A stretch of 64,000 nt of DNA from Melanopsichium pennsylvanicum (taxonomy: Eukaryota; Basidiomycota; Ustilaginomycetes; Ustilaginales). Positions 50,459 to 60,494 of this stretch are shown piece by piece; position 1 is the first letter of the stretch, and every line of letters starts with the position of its first letter. The DNA lies in assembly GCA_900208305.1 (NCBI GenBank), contig OAPG01000005.1:744001-808000 (forward strand), written 5' to 3'. The translations under genes were made by a program, and so were the position numbers. A model generated the notes under the pieces. It ran no database searches. It saw only the letters and a list, made by a program, of their open reading frames with translations, and was not told where the DNA came from.

Positions 50459-53400
50459 ATGGAGGACGAACAAAATGCCGCCCTACACCTCGGCGGTCTC
50501 GCTCTTGGCAACGTCCTTCGTGATCTTGGTATCGACGAGCAGCATCAATCCGATCTCGAACGTCTCGGTATCGCTTCTGGTAGTGGAAGGATCAAGCAAG
50601 AGGATATTTACAATGACCGCTTTGCGGATGACGATGACGATGATTTGCGAGGGGAATATCGCCAGAATGGGTCCGCCTCCAAAGATTGGGAATCCGAGGT
50701 AGACGATGAGATGAGGAGAGAGCTCGCCGGTGAACGCGACTCTCAAGAGAGAGCTGAGCTCGACAGATACTACCGACAAGGTCTCGCTCAGCTCGAGCAA
50801 CCAAGAGCACCGCTCAGGGGAGAGGACGATGACTTTGATGATAGCGATGAGGATGACGACATGCCCTTGTCGCATCACCAATCCCGTACACAACCCACAA
50901 CCACTCACTTCAACGGAAATGCAAGTCAGACCAACGGCTACGCTCATTTCGGCCAAGGCATGATCAGGGTCAAGGAGGAGAGAGATGATGATAGTGACAT
51001 GGCTCTGCTATCCGGTTCCTTGCCATCCTCTTCAACCGCTACGCCATCAGCACTTCCCTTGGTGCTGCCGACTTCGTATAACCCCACTCAAGACTTGACT
51101 CAAACACCGCCACCTGCGCATCAGCCTTACATGAGCACTGCACCTCCACCTCCTCCACCTCGTCCCTACGTCGACATGCAAGAGGTTCGCCAGCATTTCC
51201 CTGATTTTGAGCCCGGCAAAATCCTCAATTTCACCGATCTCTTTGCCACACGGCCACCCAAGAAGCGCAAGCTCGGTCCCACAGCCGCCAAGTTCCACAT
51301 CACTCCAGAAGACGAGCTGCCGATGCCAAAGTCGACGCGAGAAGAATTGCTCCAATCGTCCGTACTGCGCCCTCATCATTCCGCCATACTTTCATCTCTC
51401 ATGCGAGACTTGGAAGTGTCTCCGACGGACTCAAACCAGGCTGATGCCAGTGAGGATGATGTCGAACTCGCCGTAATTTCGACAGCAGGGGTTAAGGCCG
51501 ACAAACGCAATGCCAAACTAGCCCCAGTCGAGCTGGACGATTGGGAAGATCGCATCGTTTGGGATACTCTGCACAGAGATCGCACCGCCGTCACATGCAT
51601 GCAGGGCGAGCTCAGCACAAAGCATGATGTGGATCAAGACCCTGCCACAACTTTTTCGCCACCAAGCGTGAATAAGCCTTTTAATCACGATCTCTTTCAT
51701 GGAGCATGGACGCGAAGTATCATCTGGGATGCTCAAACACCGTTCGAGGCTTTCGACAAACTCGTTCTCGACATGAACGACCCGCAGATGATGCTCGAAG
51801 AGGACCTTGGGCCAAAGACCAAACAGAACTCTCTGTTGCGTTCAGACGCACCCGTCGTGTCCGCGGCTGCCCAGCGTGATCTCGCAAGGAGGCAAGCAGA
51901 GCTCGACCCATTCAACCTGTCCAACGACAAGTTCTACGAGCAGACGCGAGAGCATCGTCAACGTGTGAGACAAACCCTCGGAAAGCTCGTTGTCCAGCAT
52001 GCATGGCCTGCAATCAAACTCCAGCTTCCCTGGTACAAGACCAAGCTCACGAAAGCTGAAGCTCGGTCCTTCCATCGTCCTGCCATGCAATTCCCCACCA
52101 ACATGCCTCTCCACTTTTCAAAGACAATCTCGTCCAAGAAGAAGAAGGAGGGGGCAGGCGCACGCAAGGCCAAGGACCCCAACGAGATGCTTCGCACCAC
52201 CCGCGACCTCACCCTCAAGGATACCGGACCCTATGTGCTCTACGAGTACTCGGAAGAATACCCGCCCCTGCTCTCCAAGATTGGTATGGGCAGTCTCCTG
52301 GTCAACTACTACCGCAAGAAGGATGCCAAGGACGAATATGTGCCCAAGACCGACATTGGTGAGCCCTACTTGCTCGACGTCGCAGACGAGTCGCCTTTCA
52401 TGAAGTTTGGCAACATTGAGCGAGGCCAGGTGCAGCCGACTTTGTACAACAACATGATCCGCGCCCCTCTTTTCCGCCATAAGCCAGCACATACCGACTT
52501 CCTCCTCATTCGCAGCACTACCAAGAATGAAATCCGCTACTACCTGCGAGAGATCCGCAATCTGTTTGTCGTCGGTCAAACCTATCCCGTCCAGCCCATC
52601 CCTGGTCCACACGCGCGTCTCATCACCAACAACATCAAGTACCGTCTTCAGATGATCGCCTACAAGCTCATCCAAAAGAGTCAGCGTCAGCGTATCAAGA
52701 TCCATCGTTTGATGCGCTATTTTCCGGACCAGAACGAGCTACAGATGCGACAAAGGCTCAAAGAGTTTATGGAGTACAATCGCAAAGCCGGTGATGTCAA
52801 TCAGGGTTTCTGGAAGCTCAAGCCCCACATTGTGGTGCCAGAGGAAGCGGAACTGCTCAAGATGCTGCCGCCCGAGAACATTTGTCTGGCAGAGAGCATG
52901 CAAGTTGGACAGCGACATCTGCTCGATTGTGGTTACACCAACACCGCCGAAGGAGATGACGACGATGAAAGCAAGATGGATATCGAGCAGTTGCTCGCGC
53001 CGTGGATCACGAGTAAGAACTTTATCAACGCGACACAAGGCAAAGCTATGCTTAAGCTGCACGGCGATGGAGATCCCACCGGGCGTGGTGAGGCTTTCAG
53101 TTTCATCCGTGTCTCGATGAAGGAGATATTCTTGCGTGCCGGAGAAGACGTAGAGGAGAGGCTCGCCCAAGCTGAAGCTGAAGCAAAGAGCAAATCCGGT
53201 CACAAGTACAGTGTCGCCGAACAGCAAGCCGTCTACCGATCCGAGATCGACCGCATCTGGAACGCTCAATGCCGCTCTCTCTCCAATGCTGTGCCTCCAA
53301 AGGTCACTGCCGAAGATGAACGTCGGGCGCTTCTAGCAGCCAATGGTGGCAAGCCTGAGCCCCCAAAGGGGGGTCTTGGAGGCGAGTCTGTCCGCCGTGA

Positions 53401-54112
53401 CCGCAGTCCGAGTGCAATGAATACCATCAACGGCGACGGCGACAAATCCACCAAAGTCTTGCGCATCCGTCGCTGCATCAACGGCAAATGGCAACGTGAG
53501 ATGGTTCGCGATCCAGCCGTGATCAACGCCTACCTGACGCAGCGCAAGAAGATTGAAGATGAAGCGATTGCCACTGAAGATCTCCTACCCACGGGCGATG
53601 CGGCCATTGATATGGCTCGAATGAAGCGTCTTCAAGAGGAACTTGCACAACGTAAGAAGAACCAAGAGCGCCGAATCCAGCGAAAGAACGCAAAAGCTGC
53701 TGCCGAGGGCCTTGCGATTCCAGGAGGTTACAAGAGCTTGTTGAATAAGACGGATACCAAGAGGAGATGCGGAAGGTGTGGAGAAGTAGGTCACATGAGT
53801 ACCAACACCAGTTGCCCCATGTTCCCCAAGGATGGGGGCAGGAATGGCGCCGGGGGTGCAGCGGGAGGGAACGGGGCTGGAACACCAGGAACACCAGCGG
53901 GGAGGCCAGGGATGCCGCATTTGGCCAGTGGTGGTGGTTTCTTTGGACCGGGAATGGGTATGGGCATTGGAATTGCAAATGCGGGTCCAATGACACCGAT
54001 AACACCAGCGACGCAGACGCCGGGAGAGTCGCCTGCTCAGAGTCCAGCGCCAGGAGCGGGAACGCCCAAACCGGCGAGTGGGTTGAAGTTGAAGCTCAAA
54101 AAGAAGGACTGA
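50459..54112 (+). CDS. TAF1: TFIID subunit 1 (TAF1)
   Basis: One exon encodes 1217 residues. The N terminus is acidic and may hold the TBP-binding TAND-like segment. The central DUF3591 domain spans about 445-940; it includes RPAMQFPTNMPLHF, YVLYEYSEEYPPLL, the IGMGSLLVNYYRKKDAKD motif and RLMRYFPDQNELQMRQRLKEFM. A zinc knuckle CGRCGEVGH...C lies near 1102-1120, followed by a Gly/Pro-rich tail ending in a basic LKLKLKKKD. As in other fungal TAF1/Taf145 proteins there are no C-terminal bromodomains. TAF1 is the largest TFIID scaffold and contacts TBP, TAF7 and promoter DNA. The gene is intact. Confidence 0.93.
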   Translation: MEDEQNAALHLGGLALGNVLRDLGIDEQHQSDLERLGIASGSGRIKQEDIYNDRFADDDDDDLRGEYRQNGSASKDWESEVDDEMRRELAGERDSQERAELDRYYRQGLAQLEQPRAPLRGEDDDFDDSDEDDDMPLSHHQSRTQPTTTHFNGNASQTNGYAHFGQGMIRVKEERDDDSDMALLSGSLPSSSTATPSALPLVLPTSYNPTQDLTQTPPPAHQPYMSTAPPPPPPRPYVDMQEVRQHFPDFEPGKILNFTDLFATRPPKKRKLGPTAAKFHITPEDELPMPKSTREELLQSSVLRPHHSAILSSLMRDLEVSPTDSNQADASEDDVELAVISTAGVKADKRNAKLAPVELDDWEDRIVWDTLHRDRTAVTCMQGELSTKHDVDQDPATTFSPPSVNKPFNHDLFHGAWTRSIIWDAQTPFEAFDKLVLDMNDPQMMLEEDLGPKTKQNSLLRSDAPVVSAAAQRDLARRQAELDPFNLSNDKFYEQTREHRQRVRQTLGKLVVQHAWPAIKLQLPWYKTKLTKAEARSFHRPAMQFPTNMPLHFSKTISSKKKKEGAGARKAKDPNEMLRTTRDLTLKDTGPYVLYEYSEEYPPLLSKIGMGSLLVNYYRKKDAKDEYVPKTDIGEPYLLDVADESPFMKFGNIERGQVQPTLYNNMIRAPLFRHKPAHTDFLLIRSTTKNEIRYYLREIRNLFVVGQTYPVQPIPGPHARLITNNIKYRLQMIAYKLIQKSQRQRIKIHRLMRYFPDQNELQMRQRLKEFMEYNRKAGDVNQGFWKLKPHIVVPEEAELLKMLPPENICLAESMQVGQRHLLDCGYTNTAEGDDDDESKMDIEQLLAPWITSKNFINATQGKAMLKLHGDGDPTGRGEAFSFIRVSMKEIFLRAGEDVEERLAQAEAEAKSKSGHKYSVAEQQAVYRSEIDRIWNAQCRSLSNAVPPKVTAEDERRALLAANGGKPEPPKGGLGGESVRRDRSPSAMNTINGDGDKSTKVLRIRRCINGKWQREMVRDPAVINAYLTQRKKIEDEAIATEDLLPTGDAAIDMARMKRLQEELAQRKKNQERRIQRKNAKAAAEGLAIPGGYKSLLNKTDTKRRCGRCGEVGHMSTNTSCPMFPKDGGRNGAGGAAGGNGAGTPGTPAGRPGMPHLASGGGFFGPGMGMGIGIANAGPMTPITPATQTPGESPAQSPAPGAGTPKPASGLKLKLKKKD

Positions 54113-54587
54113 GCAAGCAATACTTGAAGCACAAAAACGGAAGCGATTTCGAAACCCAGCATTTCAGTGCCATCTTCCACATGTACTTGTACCTATCTCT
54201 CATCGCATCCATTAGTATTCTCTGTATGTTGACAGTGTTGCTAGCGTCGAGTCGTCCTGTTGAATTCGAGCGAGGTGGAAATGCAGATGTTGACAAAGTT
54301 GAGCCAGATTTTGTGATTGATAGTAGTTGGACAAAGCGATTCAGGGTCTGAAACGCAAATTTTCGGGTTTCGGAACCATGGTTCTTTGCACCGTTTAGTG
54401 GAGGAAAGGATGCCATTATTACTCGGCCTTCTCGACGTGTGAGCTTCATCTTCTTCCCTTACATCATTGCCATACTCTCTGAGAGCAAACTCTCGATAAA
54501 GCGCACATGCAGCTCTAGGCGTAAAGTTTCGCATCCTCTCACGCTTCGAATCCATCAGGGTCGGAAGAATCGCTGTTTTCTTGCAAG
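54113..54587. other. Intergenic region between tandem genes
   Basis: These 475 bases hold the TAF1 3' UTR and the promoter of the next gene. No additional gene or strong repeat is seen. Confidence 0.5.
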
Positions 54588-57500
54588 ATGAGCTTTGTCA
54601 AGAGAACCAAGCCGCGAGTCTCTGCATCCAAGATCAGCTCCGTCTACGACGATGAAAACGAAGATGATAATGCAGCCGGACCTTCCCGATTAGTAACCAC
54701 ATCATCGGCTTCAACCTTTCAGAACGATTCGAGAACCTCGACGCCGCGCAGGACCTTGTCCAAGCTCGGAGTGGATATGGATGACGAGGATGCAGAGCAT
54801 GAAGCGGATTCGAGCGATGTAATCTTTCGACCCAAGGCGAGAGGTGTGAGAGGTACACCATCCTCATCTTCAATCTCAAAGAGTAGTCAGGCTGCATCTT
54901 TCAAGGAGAGGGCCAGTGTCAGTGCTATGGACGAAGATGAAGAGGTCGACGAAGGCGATATCTCTGAGATTCGGCGGTCGAAGCACAGAATGGCAAGCAA
55001 AGAAGCTAAACGATCCACCACCTTTGGTGGCATCCTTTCCACCGCTACAACGACAACTACACCCAAGAGGTCCACACCACTCCGTCCAAGATCCTTCCAA
55101 ACCCAACCACCACTCTCAGACGCTTCGCTCGAACCATCAGCGTCTGGTACGGTTCCGAATTTATACACATCAAAGTATTTGGAAGAACTTCGTTCATCAA
55201 CCCCAACCACTTCCGCATCGCGATCGCGTGCACACAGTCCAACAAAAAATGGTCCCGGTACACGAATCCAAGATCCAATGGTGTCCCAAACCTCACGTAT
55301 CGCTCTCGTAGATGATTCGAGCGATAATGCACTTTGGTTGGCAAGGTCCAAATTTCCAGACGAGTTTCGAATGTATCAACACGATGCGATTCCGAGCGAA
55401 AGTATGATTCGCGCAGTCAAGGAGAAGCGTGCTAAACTACGCACTGTCGCCGCTGCCACTGGTTCCATCTCTGCAAACGATGATTTCATCTCTCTATCAC
55501 CAGCACCTGCATCATCATTAGCGATGTTTGATAGGATGGGCATGGATGTGGATGACGGACCGCATCCGCATAGCCGATTGCAAAGGGAGGAGGATGAATT
55601 TGGAGACGGATCCGAAGAATTTGCAGAGTACACTGAAGCCAATGATCGAATTCCTATCGGAGACAAGGCTGAACGAGAATACAGAGCTAGCCAAAGGAAG
55701 GAGATGGCTGCCGCCGTTCTTGGGCGTGATGATGATGATGATGATGATGATCAAGATGGTGTCGGTATTAGAATGGAAGAAGAGATGGATGAAGAAGAAG
55801 TGGAATGGGAAAAAGCCCAACTAAGTCGAACTCAATTTTACCCTGACCAGTCTGTCAAAAGGTCGAAAGAACAAAGTCCGTATCGTTCAGCACCTATTCC
55901 AACCACAAGCACGCGTTTGCCTTCCACTAGCACATGTTCCACTCGACTTGAACTTACGTTAAAGGCTTTGGAACAGAGTAGATGCGCAAATGAAGCCGTG
56001 GTTCGATCGACACAGGAGGAACTGGTAAAGTTGGATTCAGCGGAAAAGGAGAACAAAGCAGATGTAAATTTGATTGAAGACAAAATAGCATGGTTTGACG
56101 AGTTGGAAGCGTTTGTTACATCCTTGGCGAGGTTGATGGATGAAAAAATGGATCAAGTGGAAGAGATGGAAGGAGAGATGATGGAATTGTTGGTGAAAAG
56201 GGAGAGCATGTTATCAAGTAAGAGGGATAAGTGGTTACAGGATCGATTCGAGGTTTGTTTTGATTTCAAGCCTAGGATGAGTATCATCATTTCTCCAGCA
56301 TCCAAAATCGACGAGAATGACGAGGCGATGGTGTCAAACGCACGTCATTCGGACGAAAACAGCTCCAGCTTTGATGATCAACAAGAGAAATGGTCGACGA
56401 TGGAGAAACCTTGGTCGCAATGGAATCAGCTCGATGAAGCGGATACAAAATCGTTCCAATTGGCACAAGATTCCATCCTCGACCAACTCAATGCTACTTT
56501 TTCCGACGTTCAAGCAGTAGAATATCTTTATCCTTCTGTTAGCACTTACACCACCACCACCACCACTCTGCCTTTCATTTCACGAGTTTTGAACGTTGAC
56601 GCAGCAGCAGGGGGGATGTTGCATCCACGGAGTGTAGTTTCACGATTTCAAGAATTGCGTGTACGATATCCGAAAGAATATGTTGAAATTTGGGGTGGAC
56701 TTTCGGTGGCGCAGATTTGGGAGTTTTACGTTCGTCTCGAGTTGATGTTTTGGGATCCTTTACTCGTATTCTCGAATCAAAGTCGGGCAATTGATGAGCA
56801 GATGGATGTTTGGAACAAAGAAGGTGCATCCATGATTCGTACTATGCATTGGTTCATTGGTGTTTCGCAATACAATCAACAGAGTAGTACTCAAGCAAAA
56901 GAAAAAGAAGAAGAAGAAGAAGAAGAAGAAGAAGCGGTAGGTGGGGATGATGAAATGCATTCTTGCATTATTAACAATGTTGTAATTGAAAAAAAATTGA
57001 TGGGATTGGTGGGAAATGGTGTTTATTCACCATGGTCATGGGAACAAACAGAAGAAATGGTCAAGTTGGTGGAGATGATTCAAACCATGTTAGGATTAGG
57101 GGAGAATGTAAAATGGGAAAGTTTGATTCGACAATGTTTGAGATGTTTCGAGGTTCAAATCGAACGATTGAAAGAGGTGTTCTCATTTTCGTCACCATCT
57201 AAGGGTAATGCGGAAGATGTTTTGAAACTAAAGAAAGAAAAGGCAGCAAAGGAATTGGTGGTGGAACAACTGATAGAAGGATTATTTAAGAATCTCATAA
57301 GTTGGGGTAAAGTGATCGACCCAACAACAAAAACATCATCATCATCAAATACGACGACGATGACGATGACGATGACTTCGACGATGGTTTTAGGTCAAAC
57401 ACACATGCGTCTTGTGGAAATATACGTTGTGCATGTACTTGAACCATTGTTTCAAAATCTCTCAAGCTCAACGATAGGTTTACACCACATTGCAAAGGAA

Positions 57501-57593
57501 GCAAAACAAAAAGTGTTGGAAACACTATTGTCACAACAAGATCTAGTGGCGAAATCGGACAAACTCACTTTCCTTTGTTCGCACAATTTGTAA
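54588..57593 (+). CDS. GCFC/PAXBP1-like splicing-associated protein
   Basis: A 1001-residue frame starts with MSFVKRTKPRVSASKI and an acidic Ser-rich tail. The segment ALWLARSKFPDEFRMY near 250 and a DDFISLSP motif near 295 recur in animal and plant PAXBP1/ILP1/GCFC2. A coiled-coil segment lies at about 460-560. A GCFC domain covers about 630-930, seen as RFQELRVRYPKEYVEIWGGLSVAQIWEFYVRLELMFWDPL split over 690-730. GCFC2/PAXBP1 act with the intron-large complex that disassembles spliceosomes. That role is inferred here. Poly-Asp near 386 and poly-Glu near 770 interrupt the protein. The gene is more AT-rich than its neighbours. Confidence 0.78.
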   Translation: MSFVKRTKPRVSASKISSVYDDENEDDNAAGPSRLVTTSSASTFQNDSRTSTPRRTLSKLGVDMDDEDAEHEADSSDVIFRPKARGVRGTPSSSSISKSSQAASFKERASVSAMDEDEEVDEGDISEIRRSKHRMASKEAKRSTTFGGILSTATTTTTPKRSTPLRPRSFQTQPPLSDASLEPSASGTVPNLYTSKYLEELRSSTPTTSASRSRAHSPTKNGPGTRIQDPMVSQTSRIALVDDSSDNALWLARSKFPDEFRMYQHDAIPSESMIRAVKEKRAKLRTVAAATGSISANDDFISLSPAPASSLAMFDRMGMDVDDGPHPHSRLQREEDEFGDGSEEFAEYTEANDRIPIGDKAEREYRASQRKEMAAAVLGRDDDDDDDDQDGVGIRMEEEMDEEEVEWEKAQLSRTQFYPDQSVKRSKEQSPYRSAPIPTTSTRLPSTSTCSTRLELTLKALEQSRCANEAVVRSTQEELVKLDSAEKENKADVNLIEDKIAWFDELEAFVTSLARLMDEKMDQVEEMEGEMMELLVKRESMLSSKRDKWLQDRFEVCFDFKPRMSIIISPASKIDENDEAMVSNARHSDENSSSFDDQQEKWSTMEKPWSQWNQLDEADTKSFQLAQDSILDQLNATFSDVQAVEYLYPSVSTYTTTTTTLPFISRVLNVDAAAGGMLHPRSVVSRFQELRVRYPKEYVEIWGGLSVAQIWEFYVRLELMFWDPLLVFSNQSRAIDEQMDVWNKEGASMIRTMHWFIGVSQYNQQSSTQAKEKEEEEEEEEEAVGGDDEMHSCIINNVVIEKKLMGLVGNGVYSPWSWEQTEEMVKLVEMIQTMLGLGENVKWESLIRQCLRCFEVQIERLKEVFSFSSPSKGNAEDVLKLKKEKAAKELVVEQLIEGLFKNLISWGKVIDPTTKTSSSSNTTTMTMTMTSTMVLGQTHMRLVEIYVVHVLEPLFQNLSSSTIGLHHIAKEAKQKVLETLLSQQDLVAKSDKLTFLCSHNL

Positions 57594-57854
57594 AATTGGA
57601 TCGTCCCTTCTCACACGCACTTTCAAATGACATTGTCGTCATTCAAACTGACGAATCTCAATCACGATATGCTTTTCCTTTTGCCCACTGTGCGCACAAG
57701 AGATCGATTACGATGATGATAAAATCGAGAGGCTTGACTTTTATTTGTTTCGAGCAATGGTCGCGCCCCCTTTTTCGGTTGAATGAGTTCGTTCGAGCAT
57801 GTATACCTTATCGTATACAAGATTAGTCTAGGATGGTAATAAGACGGAGCGAGA

Positions 57855-60026
57855 TTAGACAAACTTCCAAGTAGCCTTATCTCCGGTGACCATTTGCCTT
57901 GCCTGTTGTGTGCCTGCCACAGATTCCAACTGGATCAGATCGTAGCGACTATAGACTATATAGGTCGATACTTCATTTGGATCCACCTCTTCTTCTTCTT
58001 CTTCTTCTTCTTCTTCCTCTTCCTCCTCTTCGTTCTTGTTCTTGTTGTTATTGGACGAAGCTTTTTTGGTGATGAAAGGAAAATCAAGTAGTTCTGAGTA
58101 GAAGGTGGCGTTTTGAGGCAATTGATAAAATACGATCGTCTTTACTCCTCTAATCTTGAACCTTCGATAGAAATGAGCTCGTTCAGTCAACAACAAGAAT
58201 CGTTTCTTTCCACTGAAAAACGCCTCCCTCGCCCTTCGCATCTGCTTTGGTGTCGAATATTCTGAAATCGAAGTGTACGAGAGGTTGGCCGTTTCCCCCT
58301 GTTTGCGATTTTGGTTATGCGATCGTAAGAAACCATCCAATCGAACAAAGTCAAAGTAACTCGGTACTAGGATCAAAGTGTGACTTGAGGAAATGGCGGA
58401 TTTTGACAGTTGGGCCAGCGTTTTGGTGGTAAAGTGGTTGAACCTCAAATCGGGTTCCGCATGAGGATTTGCTGCTTCGAATCTAGAGAATGTCTGCCTT
58501 ACACCTTGAAGTACACGACTCATCTCTGCATGATCCTTGCCCACTTGTACCACGGTCCTTATTTTGCCAGCCACGTTGTTCAATGAATGATTAAACACAG
58601 CTCTCAAAGCCGGAAAATCGTACGCCGACAACAAAATCGTTTGACGAAACATGCTTGCTCGATTATCGAGATAATACTGTTTCACCCTGGAAAAGTCGGT
58701 ATCCCTACTCTGCCTCGGAATGTGATTCAACCTATCCAACACGAATTCGAGATGTTCCCAATTCTGCATACTAATCACATCGGCCTGATCCACAATCACC
58801 ATCTCGATGGAAGACAAGAAATCACTATCGCCACGATCGTTTTCAATGCCCAACCTCAACCCCAAAGGCGATGCCACAATCACATCGGAATCGTAAAAAC
58901 CCGAAAAGAGCTTCAACGACTTTCGTGTCACCTTGAGACCGAGTTGGAACGAATCGTCAATGTTGCCTGCGAAATTGGCAATGTGATCTTGCGGGTATTT
59001 GGCTGCTACGGCAGGAACGGCGAGTTTGTCCACCGCTGCTTCGGGAAGATTGTACTCCTTGTTGAAACGGCTCTTGTTATCGACTTGGGAACAGAGAGAG
59101 AAGTTTGTAAGCAAGTCGACCCATTCCAAGGCAGAATTGCGGAAGGGTAAGAGGATGAGGACTTTGGGTCTGGTAAAGCCCTGATCTCGAATGTCGGGTT
59201 GATCGGTATCAGCAGAGGTGTCGGCGGAGGCGAGTTTAGCGAGCTTCTCGTTGTTCTTGATTACACGCCGACGGGTTTTGGCGACGTGGGACATGGTGTG
59301 CATGGCCAATGTTTGGCGATACTGTGAGCGAGCAGAAAGAGAGAGATTGGTATCACAGAAATCGGCATAGCTGCCTAACGTGGTGGCAAGAGCTTTGTGG
59401 AGGGGGGTTGGAGCGGAGTATTCATTTGAGATGAAAGAGTTGAATGCTTGAAGCACTTTGATTTGGGGCTGTACAGTGTAATGGTGGTTGTGCAGGCTGG
59501 GAAGCATAGGTTGAGAGATGACGATCTGGGTTGGGAGCGCAGGGAGGGTGGATCGGGAGGTGGAGTAGGTGAGTGAGGTGACTGATTCTGGAAGCTTGGA
59601 GATGGCTTGAGCATGAGGACCCTCACTGCCAAAGTGCGCATCGAAAGCGGACAATTGGTTGGCGCCATTCAAGGGCTTGGAGGGATCATCGTTGGTGATA
59701 GAGACGTATTGTTTTGCTTCTCCGTCGTCATCGTTGTCGTCATCGTCGTCGTCGTCATCATGATCATGATCAGAGTCTTGTCCAGCGAGTTGAGTGCTAT
59801 TTGTAGGTTTGCTGGGTGATGTTGGAGATGAAGAAGTCGGTTTGGACTTTTTGGCGGGAGACGAAGAGGATGGGGTAAGGTTGGAGGTGGAAGCGGTGTC
59901 TTGCTGTGCAGCTACGGCGTTGCGAGTGATCTTGTGATAGTGGGTGAGGTTGGAGGAACGTTGACGTTTACCTGGACGAGCAGCGCTGACGTTAATTAAT
60001 GTGAGCAATTTTAGAGTTGGATCCAT
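57855..60026 (-). CDS. UTP25: U3 snoRNP-associated protein UTP25
   Basis: The 723-residue protein has an acidic, Lys/Ser-rich N-terminal third with an Asp run. A helicase-like fold from the UTP25/digestive-organ-expansion-factor family follows. Visible blocks are RPKVLILLPFRNSALEWV near 290, VIVASPLGLRLGI near 375, the MVIVDQADVISMQNWEHLEFVLDRLN segment near 405 and RQTILLSAYDFPALRAVFN near 460. DQAD replaces the DEAD box, as expected for a family lacking helicase catalytic residues. UTP25 bridges U3 snoRNP and 90S pre-ribosome factors in the nucleolus for 18S rRNA maturation. A 15-Glu run sits near 675. It is convergent with the GCFC gene and divergent from LSG1. Confidence 0.92.
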   Translation of the reverse strand: MDPTLKLLTLINVSAARPGKRQRSSNLTHYHKITRNAVAAQQDTASTSNLTPSSSSPAKKSKPTSSSPTSPSKPTNSTQLAGQDSDHDHDDDDDDDDNDDDGEAKQYVSITNDDPSKPLNGANQLSAFDAHFGSEGPHAQAISKLPESVTSLTYSTSRSTLPALPTQIVISQPMLPSLHNHHYTVQPQIKVLQAFNSFISNEYSAPTPLHKALATTLGSYADFCDTNLSLSARSQYRQTLAMHTMSHVAKTRRRVIKNNEKLAKLASADTSADTDQPDIRDQGFTRPKVLILLPFRNSALEWVDLLTNFSLCSQVDNKSRFNKEYNLPEAAVDKLAVPAVAAKYPQDHIANFAGNIDDSFQLGLKVTRKSLKLFSGFYDSDVIVASPLGLRLGIENDRGDSDFLSSIEMVIVDQADVISMQNWEHLEFVLDRLNHIPRQSRDTDFSRVKQYYLDNRASMFRQTILLSAYDFPALRAVFNHSLNNVAGKIRTVVQVGKDHAEMSRVLQGVRQTFSRFEAANPHAEPDLRFNHFTTKTLAQLSKSAISSSHTLILVPSYFDFVRLDGFLRSHNQNRKQGETANLSYTSISEYSTPKQMRRAREAFFSGKKRFLLLTERAHFYRRFKIRGVKTIVFYQLPQNATFYSELLDFPFITKKASSNNNKNKNEEEEEEEEEEEEEEEVDPNEVSTYIVYSRYDLIQLESVAGTQQARQMVTGDKATWKFV

Positions 60027-60494
60027 GGCTACTGCGGCTGCGGCTGCGGCTGCGGCTGTTGCTGCTAATACTGATTCTGCTTCCAGTGTGATATGGATGT
60101 TGATGATGGAAACGTCGAAATGAGCACGACGGATTTTGAGTGTGCTTTTGAAAGGGTTTCATACACACACACAAACAAATCATAGCACCAAAAACAAAAG
60201 AAAAAAAAAAAAGAAAAAAAAAGTGGTGGAGGATAGCCGAAAAATTTGGGTTTTTTTTCTTTCGAAATTCAGCTGTTGCACATTTACTGTATGTGTCTGT
60301 CTGTCTACACTGAATTTTACCGCACTGAATTTTACCGTATTAATGATAAGTAAATAAATGGCTGAGTCGATTCACTCGTTAAGCTCAGACCGATTGACAC
60401 GATCTGATTCATATTCTACTTGGTTGGCTTACCTTTGCTTACCATCATCACCTCTCACATGTAAACAGCTACGGCTTGTATTAAACTATTAAAT
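60027..60494. promoter_or_regulatory. Shared divergent promoter, UTP25 / LSG1
   Basis: Only 468 bases separate the starts of two ribosome-biogenesis genes, suggesting joint control. Contents: a GCGGCT hexanucleotide run (about 60036-60058) in the UTP25 leader, an A-rich tract (60198-60220), a T run (60251-60258), TTTACTGTA (60284-60292), and a duplicated CACTGAATTTTACCG phrase at 60309-60338. I see no clear RRPE/PAC box. Confidence 0.4.
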